Part shown: positions 34,112 to 42,475 of the stretch, piece by piece
Numbering within the stretch: position 1 is the stretch's first letter
Layout of the letters: each line of letters begins with the position of its first letter
From: Litoreibacter arenae DSM 19593
GTDB taxonomy: Bacteria; Pseudomonadota; Alphaproteobacteria; Rhodobacterales; Rhodobacteraceae
NCBI RefSeq assembly: GCF_000442275.2
Contig: NZ_KE557314.1
Location: 465,085 to 529,084 of the forward strand
Reading direction: 5' to 3'
DNA: 64,000 bases
Translations under genes and position numbers: made by a program
The notes under the pieces: generated by a model
Database searches by the model: none
What the model was told of the DNA's origin: nothing
The model's input: the letters and a program-made list of their open reading frames with translations, nothing else

Positions 34112-34893
34112 CGGATTTGAGTCGTCGCGCTTAGCATCTGATCCGCAGCGGTAATGACTTTTGCATTCAGCTCGTAGCCCCGTTGCGCCTCAATCAGCTC
34201 CGTTACTTCTCTCACCGCATCCACCGAAGAATCCTCTAGGTATCCGTGCCGAAAGCTTCCCAGTCCGTTCGTCCCTGCAGTACCGACGATAGCTCCGCCC
34301 GAAGCGCCAGTTTCAGAAAAGAGGTTGCTGCCAATAGCTTCCAGTCCTTTCTCATTGGCAAAGCCGGAGATTGTAAGTTGCCCCAATTGTTCCGGTTCAA
34401 TCCGATCAATGAAGTATGCGAAAACTTCGCCCTCGGGGTTAATTGAAATGGAACGCGCATCTTCAGGAATCGTAATGTTGGGAACTACCGGAAATCCATC
34501 CGAAGTTACCAGCAATCCGTCCCCGGTTCGCTTTAGCCCGCCATCACGCGTGTAGGCCGCTGCGCCGGACGGCAGCACAACTTCAAGATAGCCGCGTCCC
34601 TCAATCGCAAGGTCCAGATCGCCGCCAGTTTGCGACAGCGCACCTTGCTCAACATTAACCGAAACCGCAGTCGGCCGTACACCGAGCCCCAATTGAACAC
34701 CGGCTGGAACCAGAGTTCCATCGGCCGCACTGATGCTGCCAGCTCGGCTCGGCTGTTGATAATGTAGGTCCGCAAACTCAGCGCGGCGCGCATTGTAGCC
34801 CGTTGTCGACATATTCGCGAGATTGTTGGAAATAACATCAACGCGCATTTGCTGCGCGGCCATGCCTGTAGCCGCAATTTTTAGAGCATTCAT
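34108..34893 (-). CDS. flgG: Flagellar distal rod protein FlgG
   Basis: A 261-residue rod protein from the ATG at 34893 (MNALKIAATGMAAQQMRVDVISNNLANMSTTGYNARRAEF is the usual opening). The C-terminus VTELIEAQRGYELNAKVITAADQML is the conserved rod/hook motif. The upstream in-frame start at 34926 is inside flgF and unlikely. Confidence 0.95.
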   Translation of the reverse strand: MNALKIAATGMAAQQMRVDVISNNLANMSTTGYNARRAEFADLHYQQPSRAGSISAADGTLVPAGVQLGLGVRPTAVSVNVEQGALSQTGGDLDLAIEGRGYLEVVLPSGAAAYTRDGGLKRTGDGLLVTSDGFPVVPNITIPEDARSISINPEGEVFAYFIDRIEPEQLGQLTISGFANEKGLEAIGSNLFSETGASGGAIVGTAGTNGLGSFRHGYLEDSSVDAVREVTELIEAQRGYELNAKVITAADQMLSATTQIR

Positions 34894-34909
34894 AACAAAT
34901 TCCTTTGTT

Positions 34910-35629
34910 CTACCGTCCACCGACAAGTGTCAGTATAGATCGAAGACGTTCATCCTCTTTTTCAAGAAATGACTGCCCCATTTCATAAGATCGTTGTACT
35001 TCGATCATGCGTGCCACTTGCGTAACAGCTTCGACATTCGAGGCCTCCAAGAAGCCCTGGCTCATGCTCGCTCCTTCAGCAGGAAGTACATCTGACGCTG
35101 TCTTGAACATTACGCCGTCTTCCCGCTCTAGGTCATTTTCATCCGATGGCACGACCAAAGCGATCTGACCGATCGGGTTGCCGTCCGCAGACACTGTTCC
35201 GTCCCCAGAAATCGAAATATCGGTCACATCAACCGGCACGGTAAGCGAGGCACCACCAGCATCCAATAATGGGTACCCTTCCGGTGAAACGAGCTCACCT
35301 GTCGGCAAAATACTGAAAGCGCCCGCACGTGTCAGCCGAACACCCGCAGGCGTTTCGATCTGGAAGAAGCCGTTGCCTTCAATTCCCAAGTCAAAAGTGC
35401 CACCAGTTTTGGTTAAAGCACCTTGTGCAAAATCCGTTACATGAGCTCCAGCTCTTGCCATGGACAAGCTTTCGCCATCGAGCCCTAGCTGAACTACATG
35501 CTCCGAGAAAATTGCCTTCTCCGAACGAAATCCGGTCGTCGCCATATTCGCAATGTTGTTTGCAACAAGGCGCATTTCTTTCATCAATCCCGATTGACGG
35601 GTAATCGTCGAGTATAAGCTATTCCCCAT
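34910..35629 (-). CDS. flgF: Flagellar proximal rod protein FlgF
   Basis: A 239-residue rod protein with the opening MGNSLYSTITRQSGLMKEMR and VANNIANMATTGFRSE, and the ending VARMIEVQRSYEMGQSFLEKEDERLRSIL. The ATG at 35629 is 2 bases after the fliQ stop. A longer open frame upstream overlaps fliQ and is not used. Confidence 0.93.
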   Translation of the reverse strand: MGNSLYSTITRQSGLMKEMRLVANNIANMATTGFRSEKAIFSEHVVQLGLDGESLSMARAGAHVTDFAQGALTKTGGTFDLGIEGNGFFQIETPAGVRLTRAGAFSILPTGELVSPEGYPLLDAGGASLTVPVDVTDISISGDGTVSADGNPIGQIALVVPSDENDLEREDGVMFKTASDVLPAEGASMSQGFLEASNVEAVTQVARMIEVQRSYEMGQSFLEKEDERLRSILTLVGGR

Positions 35630-35631
35630 TG

Positions 35632-35904
35632 TTAGCCGCCAGCGATTAGAGGAATGAGTGTGTCGGACCAATAGATAGTCAGATGGCGTGTCATGAAGCT
35701 CATGGTTACCCAGAACACGGCCAACATGGCGCCAACCTTGGGGACGAAGGTCAATGTCATCTCCTGAATTGAAGTCAGCGCTTGGAACAGACCTACAAGG
35801 AGTCCGACACCAAGCGCTACCGCGAGGATGGGGGCAGAGATAATCACCGACACCCACAAGCCCTGTCGCAGCACATCGAAGAATGCCGCTTCGCTCAGCA
35901 TCAC
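35632..35904 (-). CDS. fliQ: Flagellar export gate protein FliQ
   Basis: A 90-residue protein with two membrane helices (SVIISAPILAVALGVGLLVGLFQA and VGAMLAVFWVTMSFM) and the family loop LTSIQEMTLTFVPK. ATG overlaps the fliE stop. Confidence 0.95.
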   Translation of the reverse strand: MMLSEAAFFDVLRQGLWVSVIISAPILAVALGVGLLVGLFQALTSIQEMTLTFVPKVGAMLAVFWVTMSFMTRHLTIYWSDTLIPLIAGG

Positions 35905-36176
35905 ACGGGCATCCTTAAAATCTCTTGGTAGGCTTCGACGACCTTGTCCCTTACGCTCACGGCGGTTTGCACAGCGAGTTCAGACTGGGTAAGTGCCTCC
36001 ACAAGGCTATGGGCATCTGCGCCCCCACTCATTGAAGCCATAGCGACGTCTTCGCCACGTTGTAAAACATCGGCAAAATTCTTTGCCGCTTGGCCAAGTT
36101 GCTCACCTGCTGCTGGTTCGGTAGCAGGCTTCGCTGCTCCATACGCTCGAAGCGCGGCTGTAGTTGTAATATCCAT
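35901..36176 (-). CDS. fliE: Flagellar hook-basal body protein FliE
   Basis: A 91-residue rod adapter joining FliF to the rod. The C-terminal half (ADVLQRGEDVAMASMSGGADAHSLVEALTQSELAVQTAVSVRDKVVEAYQEILRMPV) matches FliE, with its VxAYQEILRMPV ending. Confidence 0.92.
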   Translation of the reverse strand: MDITTTAALRAYGAAKPATEPAAGEQLGQAAKNFADVLQRGEDVAMASMSGGADAHSLVEALTQSELAVQTAVSVRDKVVEAYQEILRMPV

Positions 36177-36203
36177 TCTGGATAGCCCTTCTGTTCTTAG
36201 CGA

Positions 36204-36596
36204 TTAACGCCGTAAAAGATCCATCAGCGACGTCGACATCTTCCGAGTTTGCTCGAACATCTTCAGATTCGCTTCGTAGCTTCGCTGCGCCTCCCGCGCG
36301 TCTGCAATCTCAATCATCAATTCAACGTTAGAGCCCTGATAATATCCATCAGCGTTGGCTAGTGGATGTGATGGATCATGAATTTCTGGAAGTTCGGCTT
36401 GATCAAGTTTGGTTCGCCCGATCGTGACTTCGCCCGGCACCGAACTAAAGCCTGCAGCTTCTTCAAATGAAGCGACTTTTCGTCGGTACCCAGGCGTATC
36501 AACGTTGGCCAGGTTTTCGGACGTAAGGCGTAGGCGCGCCGAGTGAGCCCGCATGCCACTCGCAGATATTACAAGGCTGTTAGAAATGTCGCTCAC
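36204..36596 (-). CDS. flgC: Flagellar rod protein FlgC
   Basis: A 130-residue rod protein: SASGMRAHSARLRLTSENLANVDTPGYRRK at the front and MIEIADAREAQRSYEANLKMFEQTRKMSTSLMDLLRR at the end. Follows flgB by 6 bases. Confidence 0.94.
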   Translation of the reverse strand: MSDISNSLVISASGMRAHSARLRLTSENLANVDTPGYRRKVASFEEAAGFSSVPGEVTIGRTKLDQAELPEIHDPSHPLANADGYYQGSNVELMIEIADAREAQRSYEANLKMFEQTRKMSTSLMDLLRR

Positions 36597-36602
36597 AGTT
36601 CC

Positions 36603-36995
36603 CTACCTTCCCCTACCGATTGAAATTTTCAGAATGTCCATAGAGTTTTGGTATATTGCCATGGCTTTCGAATGCTGGCGCTCGGCTTCAATTGCGCTGA
36701 GCATTTGTGCCTCTAATGAAACAGTATTGCCATTGGGCTTGGCGAGATGATCAGCATCACGCTCTATCAAATTTTCATCATAAAGCGAGTTTTTTGAAAT
36801 ATGTTCTGACCTTGAAACCTTCATTGCGCTTGCAGAAGTGGTATTTTCATCAAGCTCGGTGAAAGCGCTAACCTTCTGTGCCCGATAGCCAGGCGTATCG
36901 ACGTTCGCTACATTTTTCGAAACCACGTTTTGCTGAAGAGCGGCATGACGCGCCAACAGGCTCGATTTCTGTAGCAATGCGATACTTCCGAACAT
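36603..36995 (-). CDS. flgB: Flagellar rod protein FlgB
   Basis: A 130-residue rod protein; the ATG at 36995 has AAGGGAGAAG in front. Signature LARHAALQQNVVSKNVANVDTPGYRAQKV and C-terminal AEREQHS-type KAMAIYQNSMDILKISI. First gene of a nine-gene operon flgB-flgC-fliE-fliQ-flgF-flgG-flgA-flgH-FliL-like, and divergent from fliI. I see no good CtrA-like box in the 82-base gap. Confidence 0.93.
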   Translation of the reverse strand: MFGSIALLQKSSLLARHAALQQNVVSKNVANVDTPGYRAQKVSAFTELDENTTSASAMKVSRSEHISKNSLYDENLIERDADHLAKPNGNTVSLEAQMLSAIEAERQHSKAMAIYQNSMDILKISIGRGR

Positions 36996-37077
36996 CTGGG
37001 CTTCTCCCTTGAAGTTGTACACATTCTTTTAAGAGTGATTCCTTTAGAAAAAGTAATCGAAATGAAAGAGCCCAAAA

Positions 37078-38409
37078 ATGTCGACAAGCTTTGCACCTCT
37101 TATCTCATCCATAAGGAATATCCCACTCGTCGAAAGACGCGGTGCTATTACCGCAATTCGTTCAAACACCCTGCAGATTAGCGGTTTGTCAGGAGCAGCT
37201 AAGCTTGGCGACTTGGTGTCAATTCGTCGCGAAGATTCTCCTGAAATGTTTGGCGAAGTACTCTCACTTCAGGGACAGGCTATCGAAATTTTGCCAGAGC
37301 ATGGTTGCCAAGGTGTTTCGCTGAAAGACGCGGTTATACATGTGGGTTCGCAGCGAATCATGCCGGATCAAAGCTGGCTAGGTCGCGTCCTCGACCCCTT
37401 TCTTAGACCATTGGATGGAAATCCACTGATCCACGGCATGGTTGAGATGCCGCTCAAATCTAATCCGCCCGCGGCCGCCACCCGAAAACGGCTTGGAGGA
37501 CGAATGTCCACCGGTGTCGCTGCGCTGGATACATTCGTCCCAATCGTACGTGGGCAACGGATGGGAATATTTGCGGGGTCTGGTGTCGGGAAATCGACGC
37601 TGCTTGCGGACCTCGCCAAAGGAGTAGACACTGACGTAGTCGTCATCGCTCTTATTGGCGAAAGGGGCCGTGAGGTGCGAGACTTTGTCGAGGATGTTCT
37701 TGGCTCGGAAGGCATGAAACGTTCAGTTGTGGTCGCCGCAACATCTGATCAGTCTTCGATGATACGCAGGCGATGCGCGTGGGTTGCAACTGCGATCTCC
37801 GAATTTTTCAGGGACAAGGGCGCACATGTTCTACTCCTTGCAGACTCAGTGACACGTTTTGCTGAGGCACATCGCGAGATTGCCCTGTCATCTGGTGAAC
37901 TTGCAGGCCCTCAAGGTTTTCCACCCTCCACGTCACAGGAGTTGATGGCATTGTGCGAGCGCGCGGGTCCTGGAAAATCGGGAGCCGGCGATATTACAGC
38001 TGTGTTTTCCGTTCTCGTCCAAGGTTCTGATATGGAAGGCCCGATCGCCGATGTTATGCGTGGCATATTGGATGGGCATCTCGTATTGTCACGCGAAATT
38101 GCAGAGCGTGGTCGCTTTCCCGCGATAGACGTTTTAAAGTCCGTCTCACGAAGCCTGCCCTCCGCGGCCTCACCAGAGGAGCTCGAGATACTAACGCAGG
38201 CCCGAAATTTGATGAGTGAGTATGAAGACGCGAGCATTATGATCAAAGCAGGCCTTTATGAGGTTGGCACCGATGAAAACATAGATCGAGCCATCTCCTC
38301 CCGCCCAAAAATTGAAGCTTTCCTTTCGGGCAGCAAGCCAAAATCATCTACCGATATTTTCACGCAGCTATCGAATTGTATTAACTTCAATTCGCTTCAG
38401 AAATTCTGA
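37078..38409 (+). CDS. fliI: Flagellar export ATPase FliI
   Basis: A 443-residue F1-type ATPase energising export. Walker A GSGVGKST lies near residues 166-173. Walker B-like HVLLLADSVTRFAEAHREIALSSGE and the following PPSTSQELMALCERAGPG fit FliI. The N-terminal domain (IRREDSPEMFGEVLSLQGQAIEILP) is a beta barrel. The stop is directly next to the stop of the convergent DUF1217 gene. Confidence 0.95.
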   Translation: MSTSFAPLISSIRNIPLVERRGAITAIRSNTLQISGLSGAAKLGDLVSIRREDSPEMFGEVLSLQGQAIEILPEHGCQGVSLKDAVIHVGSQRIMPDQSWLGRVLDPFLRPLDGNPLIHGMVEMPLKSNPPAAATRKRLGGRMSTGVAALDTFVPIVRGQRMGIFAGSGVGKSTLLADLAKGVDTDVVVIALIGERGREVRDFVEDVLGSEGMKRSVVVAATSDQSSMIRRRCAWVATAISEFFRDKGAHVLLLADSVTRFAEAHREIALSSGELAGPQGFPPSTSQELMALCERAGPGKSGAGDITAVFSVLVQGSDMEGPIADVMRGILDGHLVLSREIAERGRFPAIDVLKSVSRSLPSAASPEELEILTQARNLMSEYEDASIMIKAGLYEVGTDENIDRAISSRPKIEAFLSGSKPKSSTDIFTQLSNCINFNSLQKF

Positions 38410-39216
38410 TCAGAGCTTCAATGATAGTCCGTTTTGGAGCAATGTGAGTGCTGTCGTTGCTCCGTTTAGACTAACGGTTTCAGAAAGCTGTTTCGCTAAC
38501 AGAAAGTTTGTTCGCAATTGATCACGAGCTTCAGATTTTTCAAGTACAATTATATCTGAGCGACCAAAAATTGAACTCATTTTATCTTTATAGATATCAA
38601 TTTGCCGATCAAGTGGCAATTTTCCAAAGGCGAGTGGCAACGAGAATGCACTATCGAAAAAGGTTTTAAGCGGAGGATTTCCAAGTATATCAAGCCATTT
38701 TGCTGTTTCTGACGATTTCTTCTTGAGTATTCTTTCAATCTCACGATCAAATGACAGTGCCTGCCGCAAGTCGCTGTCTTTCTCGCCTACCAATATCTCG
38801 AATTTTCTTGCAGTATATTTCTCAATCACTTCATCTGGAAAACCGCTGAGAGCTGTTCTTGGCACACTATAATCACCAAAACCAAACGCTTTGGAAAGCT
38901 CAAAATACCTCTTGTCCGAAAATCTATTAGCAAGTGAAGAAGGGGCTAAGGTTCCTTCCTCCAATACCTTCTTGATCAAAAATTTGTTCTGTAGATCTGC
39001 CTCCAACCCGAAGGCAGTAAGCGCGACTGAAAGCAAACTACGATTGCTGACAAGATCTTCCGCCGAACGTACGCTAGAAATCTCTGCCCTGAAAAATTCC
39101 AGATCACGCTTGACCGTCCCGGACTGCACAAATGTGTTTTTCTGCACCTCTAATGTTCGCTTCAAATACGCCCAGCCTTGAAGGCCCCCTTGGGGTATTA
39201 TGGCCAAAAAACTCAT
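38410..39216 (-). CDS. DUF1217 flagellar-cluster protein
   Basis: A 268-residue protein of the DUF1217 type, which appears only in alphaproteobacterial flagellar clusters. It has helical segments with repeated DxxYFELSKAFGFGDYS-like and FEILVGEKDSDLRQAL stretches. No catalytic motif. It is last in flaF-flbT-DUF1217 (4-base overlap with flbT). DNA here is notably AT-rich: I count 22 G/C in the 60 bases 38581-38640. Function unknown. Confidence 0.8.
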   Translation of the reverse strand: MSFLAIIPQGGLQGWAYLKRTLEVQKNTFVQSGTVKRDLEFFRAEISSVRSAEDLVSNRSLLSVALTAFGLEADLQNKFLIKKVLEEGTLAPSSLANRFSDKRYFELSKAFGFGDYSVPRTALSGFPDEVIEKYTARKFEILVGEKDSDLRQALSFDREIERILKKKSSETAKWLDILGNPPLKTFFDSAFSLPLAFGKLPLDRQIDIYKDKMSSIFGRSDIIVLEKSEARDQLRTNFLLAKQLSETVSLNGATTALTLLQNGLSLKL

Positions 39217-39617
39217 TCCGCACTCGCGTTCAACAGCCTCGCCTCTCTTGCAAGCAGCAGCCTAAGTGACTTCAACCCTAGATAATAGCGGCCTGAAATC
39301 ACACTGTCTGTGGCTGCATCTAACACTCGACGACTATCAACATCCCAAAACGCCTGGCTGAGCTGTTCGATACCCCTAAGTACTTGATGCTTCGCCTCTT
39401 CAGCACATGCGTCGCCTGACAGTATAAGCTGCAAAATGTAACAAACTCGGCGAACAGGCGTCGTAACCTGATCAGGATGAATCGCATCCTTTAGTCTCAA
39501 GATTTTTGCGTTTGGCGTGATTATGCTAACACGCCCACGGCGATCACCATTCTCCACCACAACACCATTAATCAAAACGCGCTCTTTTGGACCTAACTTC
39601 AAAACCAAACCAGTCAT
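39213..39617 (-). CDS. flbT: Flagellin mRNA regulator FlbT
   Basis: A 134-residue protein with the FlbT pattern LKLGPKERVLINGVVVENGDRRGRV and ILRLKDAIHPDQVTTPVRRVCYILQLILSG. In Caulobacter FlbT binds the flagellin mRNA leader and limits translation until the hook is complete. Overlaps flaF and DUF1217 by 4 bases each. The target, flagellin, is encoded just upstream. Confidence 0.92.
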   Translation of the reverse strand: MTGLVLKLGPKERVLINGVVVENGDRRGRVSIITPNAKILRLKDAIHPDQVTTPVRRVCYILQLILSGDACAEEAKHQVLRGIEQLSQAFWDVDSRRVLDAATDSVISGRYYLGLKSLRLLLAREARLLNASAE

Positions 39618-39991
39618 GTATGACTCTCCTGAGCGCCAAGCCCCTTCATCACGGCCAGATTGACATCCACCAAGGCCGCAATCGATGCATCTCCCTTTAG
39701 TATCTTCTTAGTGTGAAAATTCACAAATTCTGAGAGATAGAAAATTTGGCCTTTCAAATCGTTGGATAGTTCGTTTTTTGTGTTTGAAACATCCACCGCC
39801 AGAGCATTCCACATCATTCTGTTGGCATGAAGGGCGTTGACTAGTTCAGCATATTTCGAGTCTTTAGCAGTATACGCGCTCTTTAGCTCCCGGGTTATTC
39901 TTGCAAAAACCTGGAACTCAATTCCCCGACTTGTTTGCAATGCCGCGCTCTCTTTTCCGTATCCGGACATTGCCTGTGAAGTAGCTGTCAT
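39614..39991 (-). CDS. flaF: Flagellin synthesis activator FlaF
   Basis: A 125-residue helical protein with the FlaF features GIEFQVFARITRELKSA, LVNALHANRMMWNALAVDV and LPDDLKGQIFYLSEFVNFHTKKIL-like region (here NDLKGQIFYLSEFVNFHT). It promotes flagellin synthesis and opposes FlbT. First gene after the flagellin terminator. Confidence 0.9.
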   Translation of the reverse strand: MTATSQAMSGYGKESAALQTSRGIEFQVFARITRELKSAYTAKDSKYAELVNALHANRMMWNALAVDVSNTKNELSNDLKGQIFYLSEFVNFHTKKILKGDASIAALVDVNLAVMKGLGAQESHT

Positions 39992-40016
39992 CTCATCATC
40001 CTATTGTGTGCAAGAC

Positions 40017-40045
40017 TTGTGGGGCGCTACCATTGCGCCCCACAA
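40017..40045 (-). terminator. Flagellin gene terminator
   Basis: Perfect 11-base stem TTGTGGGGCGC / GCGCCCCACAA with a 7-base loop, starting 11 bases after the flagellin stop and before flaF. Confidence 0.85.
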
Positions 40046-40055
40046 TTTGAACTGA

Positions 40056-41540
40056 TTACCGGAAGAGCGAGAGGATGCTCTGGGGCGCTTGGTTCGCAAT
40101 GGACAACGCTTGGACGCCTAGCTGTTGCTGAACCTGGAGCGCCTGTAGCCGAGCCGAGGCTTCCTCCATGTCCGCATCCACAAGCGTGCCAATGCCCGAT
40201 TTCAAAGAATCGGTCAACTTGCCCACAAATTCTGACTGCGTCTCAATTCGACCTTGCGCAGAACCAAATTCCGCCGCAGCGTCAATCGAGTTCTGGATCA
40301 GAACCTCAATGTTGCCCAATGCGGCTTCAGCTCCGTGGTTCGTAGTAACATCGACATTCCCCAGTCCGAACAGCCCGCCAGACGCGACCCCGCCATCTTC
40401 TCCAACAGCCGTAAAGGACGTAATGGGTGTACCGGAGTTATTGTCAATCTTCAGAACCCGCTCGCCATTGTCATTCGTCGTCACGCGCGTCGAAACACCT
40501 TCCATACCGGCCGCATCGATCGCAGCCTTCAAGCCATTCGCGACATCTTCAAATGTCTCACCTTCTCCGGCGACATAAGTGGCCACATCAGAACCAACGG
40601 TGACCCGATATCCGTCTCCAGCATTTACTTGGGCAACCGCCGAGAAGGTCACATTCTCAGCACGTTCGGCGATGGTTGCTGTACCATCGGAAACGGATGA
40701 CCCGGAGAACGAAAGATCAACAGCTTGAAACGCTCGGGTGGACGTCAGTTCAAGATCACTACCGTTGCGAGCCGCACTAATGCCTTCAAGTCCAAGTGCA
40801 TTGATTGCCCCGGCAATTTGGTCAATCGCCAGCTCCTCAGTATCAGTCGGAGCGAATGTGCCGGCGGCAAAGTTAAGCGTCGAGCCTGCAACAGTAATCT
40901 GGAAGTCAGCAGCAGACATATCAGTGCTGTCCGTGAAGGTAATTGCTTCGGTATTTCCTGCGTTGGAAATTGTCCCCGCGGATGCTATTGCATTTGCTGC
41001 GAGGGATACGCCACCTCCGCCATAAGTACCTGCGCTATCCGACAAATCAGCGCGTGCGATCGAGATGCTGGAAGCACTCACCGAACCATCCCCAAGACGG
41101 TCCAGAGATGAAAGGATGTCGACTGCGTCCGTACCCTTCAGCATGTTCAAGCCGTTGAACTGAGCGGCTCCGACGACTGACTCGATTTGTGAGGTTAGTG
41201 CATCAATATCAGTTTGAATCTTCTCCCGATCGACGTTCTCTTCCTGAGCTGATACAACTTTCCCTTTGATTTGCGTAAGCAGGTCGGTCACGGTTTCTGC
41301 ACCCTGACGCGCAACGGCGATGGTCGACTCCCCCAAAGAGAGGCTTTCCGAGATCGCCTTGAAACCTTTGACGTCAGATTCCATAACTTTGGATATCGCC
41401 CACAAAGCGGAATTGTCTTTTGCGGACGCAACCGACTTGCCGGTTGAAATTTCCGACTGTGTTTTGAGAAGATCAGAGTTGATGGACTTAAGCGTTTGCA
41501 GGGCGACCATCGCGCCGTTATTAGTTAGGATACTAGACAT
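40056..41540 (-). CDS. fliC: Flagellin
   Basis: A 494-residue filament protein. The N-terminal D0/D1 helices (SSILTNNGAMVALQTLKSINSDLLKTQSEISTGKSVASAKDNSALWAIS) and C-terminal ones (about residues 405-494, DMEEASARLQALQVQQQLGVQALSIANQAPQSILSLFR) are typical for alphaproteobacterial flagellins, ending in QSILSLFR. A surface region (about 140-400) rich in Thr, Ser, Ala and Gly is larger than in many relatives and may be glycosylated. GC-richer than nearby flagellar genes. AGAGGAAAA precedes the ATG. The 146-base leader has a hairpin and a CtrA-like box. Confidence 0.96.
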   Translation of the reverse strand: MSSILTNNGAMVALQTLKSINSDLLKTQSEISTGKSVASAKDNSALWAISKVMESDVKGFKAISESLSLGESTIAVARQGAETVTDLLTQIKGKVVSAQEENVDREKIQTDIDALTSQIESVVGAAQFNGLNMLKGTDAVDILSSLDRLGDGSVSASSISIARADLSDSAGTYGGGGVSLAANAIASAGTISNAGNTEAITFTDSTDMSAADFQITVAGSTLNFAAGTFAPTDTEELAIDQIAGAINALGLEGISAARNGSDLELTSTRAFQAVDLSFSGSSVSDGTATIAERAENVTFSAVAQVNAGDGYRVTVGSDVATYVAGEGETFEDVANGLKAAIDAAGMEGVSTRVTTNDNGERVLKIDNNSGTPITSFTAVGEDGGVASGGLFGLGNVDVTTNHGAEAALGNIEVLIQNSIDAAAEFGSAQGRIETQSEFVGKLTDSLKSGIGTLVDADMEEASARLQALQVQQQLGVQALSIANQAPQSILSLFR

Positions 41541-41580
41541 GATTTTTCCTCTTGTGTGGCGATTTTGACGCCAGGATTTC

Positions 41581-41595
41581 GTTACCTAAAGTAAC
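41581..41595 (-). promoter_or_regulatory. Hairpin in the flagellin mRNA leader
   Basis: GTTAC-ctaaa-GTAAC, 41-55 bases upstream of the fliC ATG. A candidate FlbT recognition structure, by analogy with Caulobacter; not shown here. Confidence 0.4.
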
Positions 41596-41686
41596 ACGAG
41601 AGATCTTTTGATACCTGCCCGTCATATTTTTCTGACGCGCGCCATCCCGGTTTTTCAGGATGCTTGTCCCTTTGAAAGCATCCACC

Positions 41687-41701
41687 CTAAGAATTTCCTA
41701 A
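41687..41701 (-). promoter_or_regulatory. CtrA-like box upstream of flagellin
   Basis: Read on minus: TTAGGAAATTCTTAG, i.e. TTAG-N7-TTAG. It lies 147 bases upstream of the fliC ATG and next to an 8-base inverted repeat GGATGCTT/AAGCATCC (41658-41683) on its promoter side. Confidence 0.45.
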
Positions 41702-41739
41702 AGACAAATGAGAAACATGCTCTGATTTTATAAAACTCT

Positions 41740-42090
41740 TCAGAAACGAGTTTCCTTGTCACTAGCAATCATGTGGCATCTTTGGCCGCCGGCAGTATAC
41801 GTATGGAATACTTGGTCCGCATTATTCAGCGACGAAATTCGCTTCTGAGCGGATTTTATTCCGTCGATCGCCGCCTTGTGCAGAAGTGCAATCTCGTCAC
41901 AAAGCCTCTGGATCTCTTGGACTTGACGAATACTCGGACGCTTGGCTCCCTCGTGCAAGGATACCAGTACTCGCTCTTTTTGTTTGGCAATATCAGACAA
42001 GCTGTCAAGCGCTCCTTTCCGAAGAGCGTCATGCTCTTGAATGAGTAGGGAAATCAAACGGCCTCCTGCCAAATTACTGCTAAACCCCAC
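41740..42090 (-). CDS. FlgN-like small helical flagellar protein
   Basis: A 116-residue helical protein (LISLLIQEHDALRKGALDSLSDIAKQKERVL, then a second helix with LLHKAAIDGIKSAQKRISSL) with the size and opening pattern of FlgN export chaperones, which serve hook-associated proteins FlgK/FlgL. It follows flgJ by 4 bases. FlgN sequences are very variable, so this remains a structural guess. Confidence 0.55.
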   Translation of the reverse strand: MGFSSNLAGGRLISLLIQEHDALRKGALDSLSDIAKQKERVLVSLHEGAKRPSIRQVQEIQRLCDEIALLHKAAIDGIKSAQKRISSLNNADQVFHTYTAGGQRCHMIASDKETRF

Positions 42091-42094
42091 GGTA

Positions 42095-42367
42095 CTAGTT
42101 CTTCGCGAGGCTTTTCATAAAATGCTCGGACAATCCAAGCCCGCCACTCTCTACAATCAAGCGAGCTTGTTCGTTTCTCAGGAACGATTGGAATTGCTCT
42201 TCACCGGCACCCCCACCGAAACTTCCTCCGGCCCCATCCAGCCCTGCAAGATCAAGCATTTTTGTCACAAATGCGATTTCCAGATTCTTTGAAGTTTCCT
42301 TGATGCGCGCATCATTTGACCTGTTGACCTCAGGGCCAACAGGCATTGCTTGGGATGAAATTTCCAT
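42095..42367 (-). CDS. flgJ: Rod-binding protein (FlgJ N-terminal domain)
   Basis: A 90-residue protein corresponding to the N-terminal rod-capping domain of FlgJ (NLEIAFVTKMLDLAGLD and EEQFQSFLRNEQARLIVESGGLGLSEHFMKSL). It lacks the muramidase half found in enterobacterial FlgJ, as is usual in alphaproteobacteria. It is divergent from fliK. Confidence 0.82.
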   Translation of the reverse strand: MEISSQAMPVGPEVNRSNDARIKETSKNLEIAFVTKMLDLAGLDGAGGSFGGGAGEEQFQSFLRNEQARLIVESGGLGLSEHFMKSLAKN

Positions 42368-42475
42368 ATTGACCTCGTATGAATCTAATATCGCTTAGAT
42401 AAAATCCCATTAGTAAAGATTGAGTAACCCGGTTGTGCAAAAGATAAAGACGAACAGAACAGAAAGAGCCTTATC

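Noticed and set aside
37021-37077. CtrA box in the flgB-fliI gap (TTAA ... TTAG)
   Set aside because: Half-sites are 11 bases apart instead of 7, so it does not fit the consensus.
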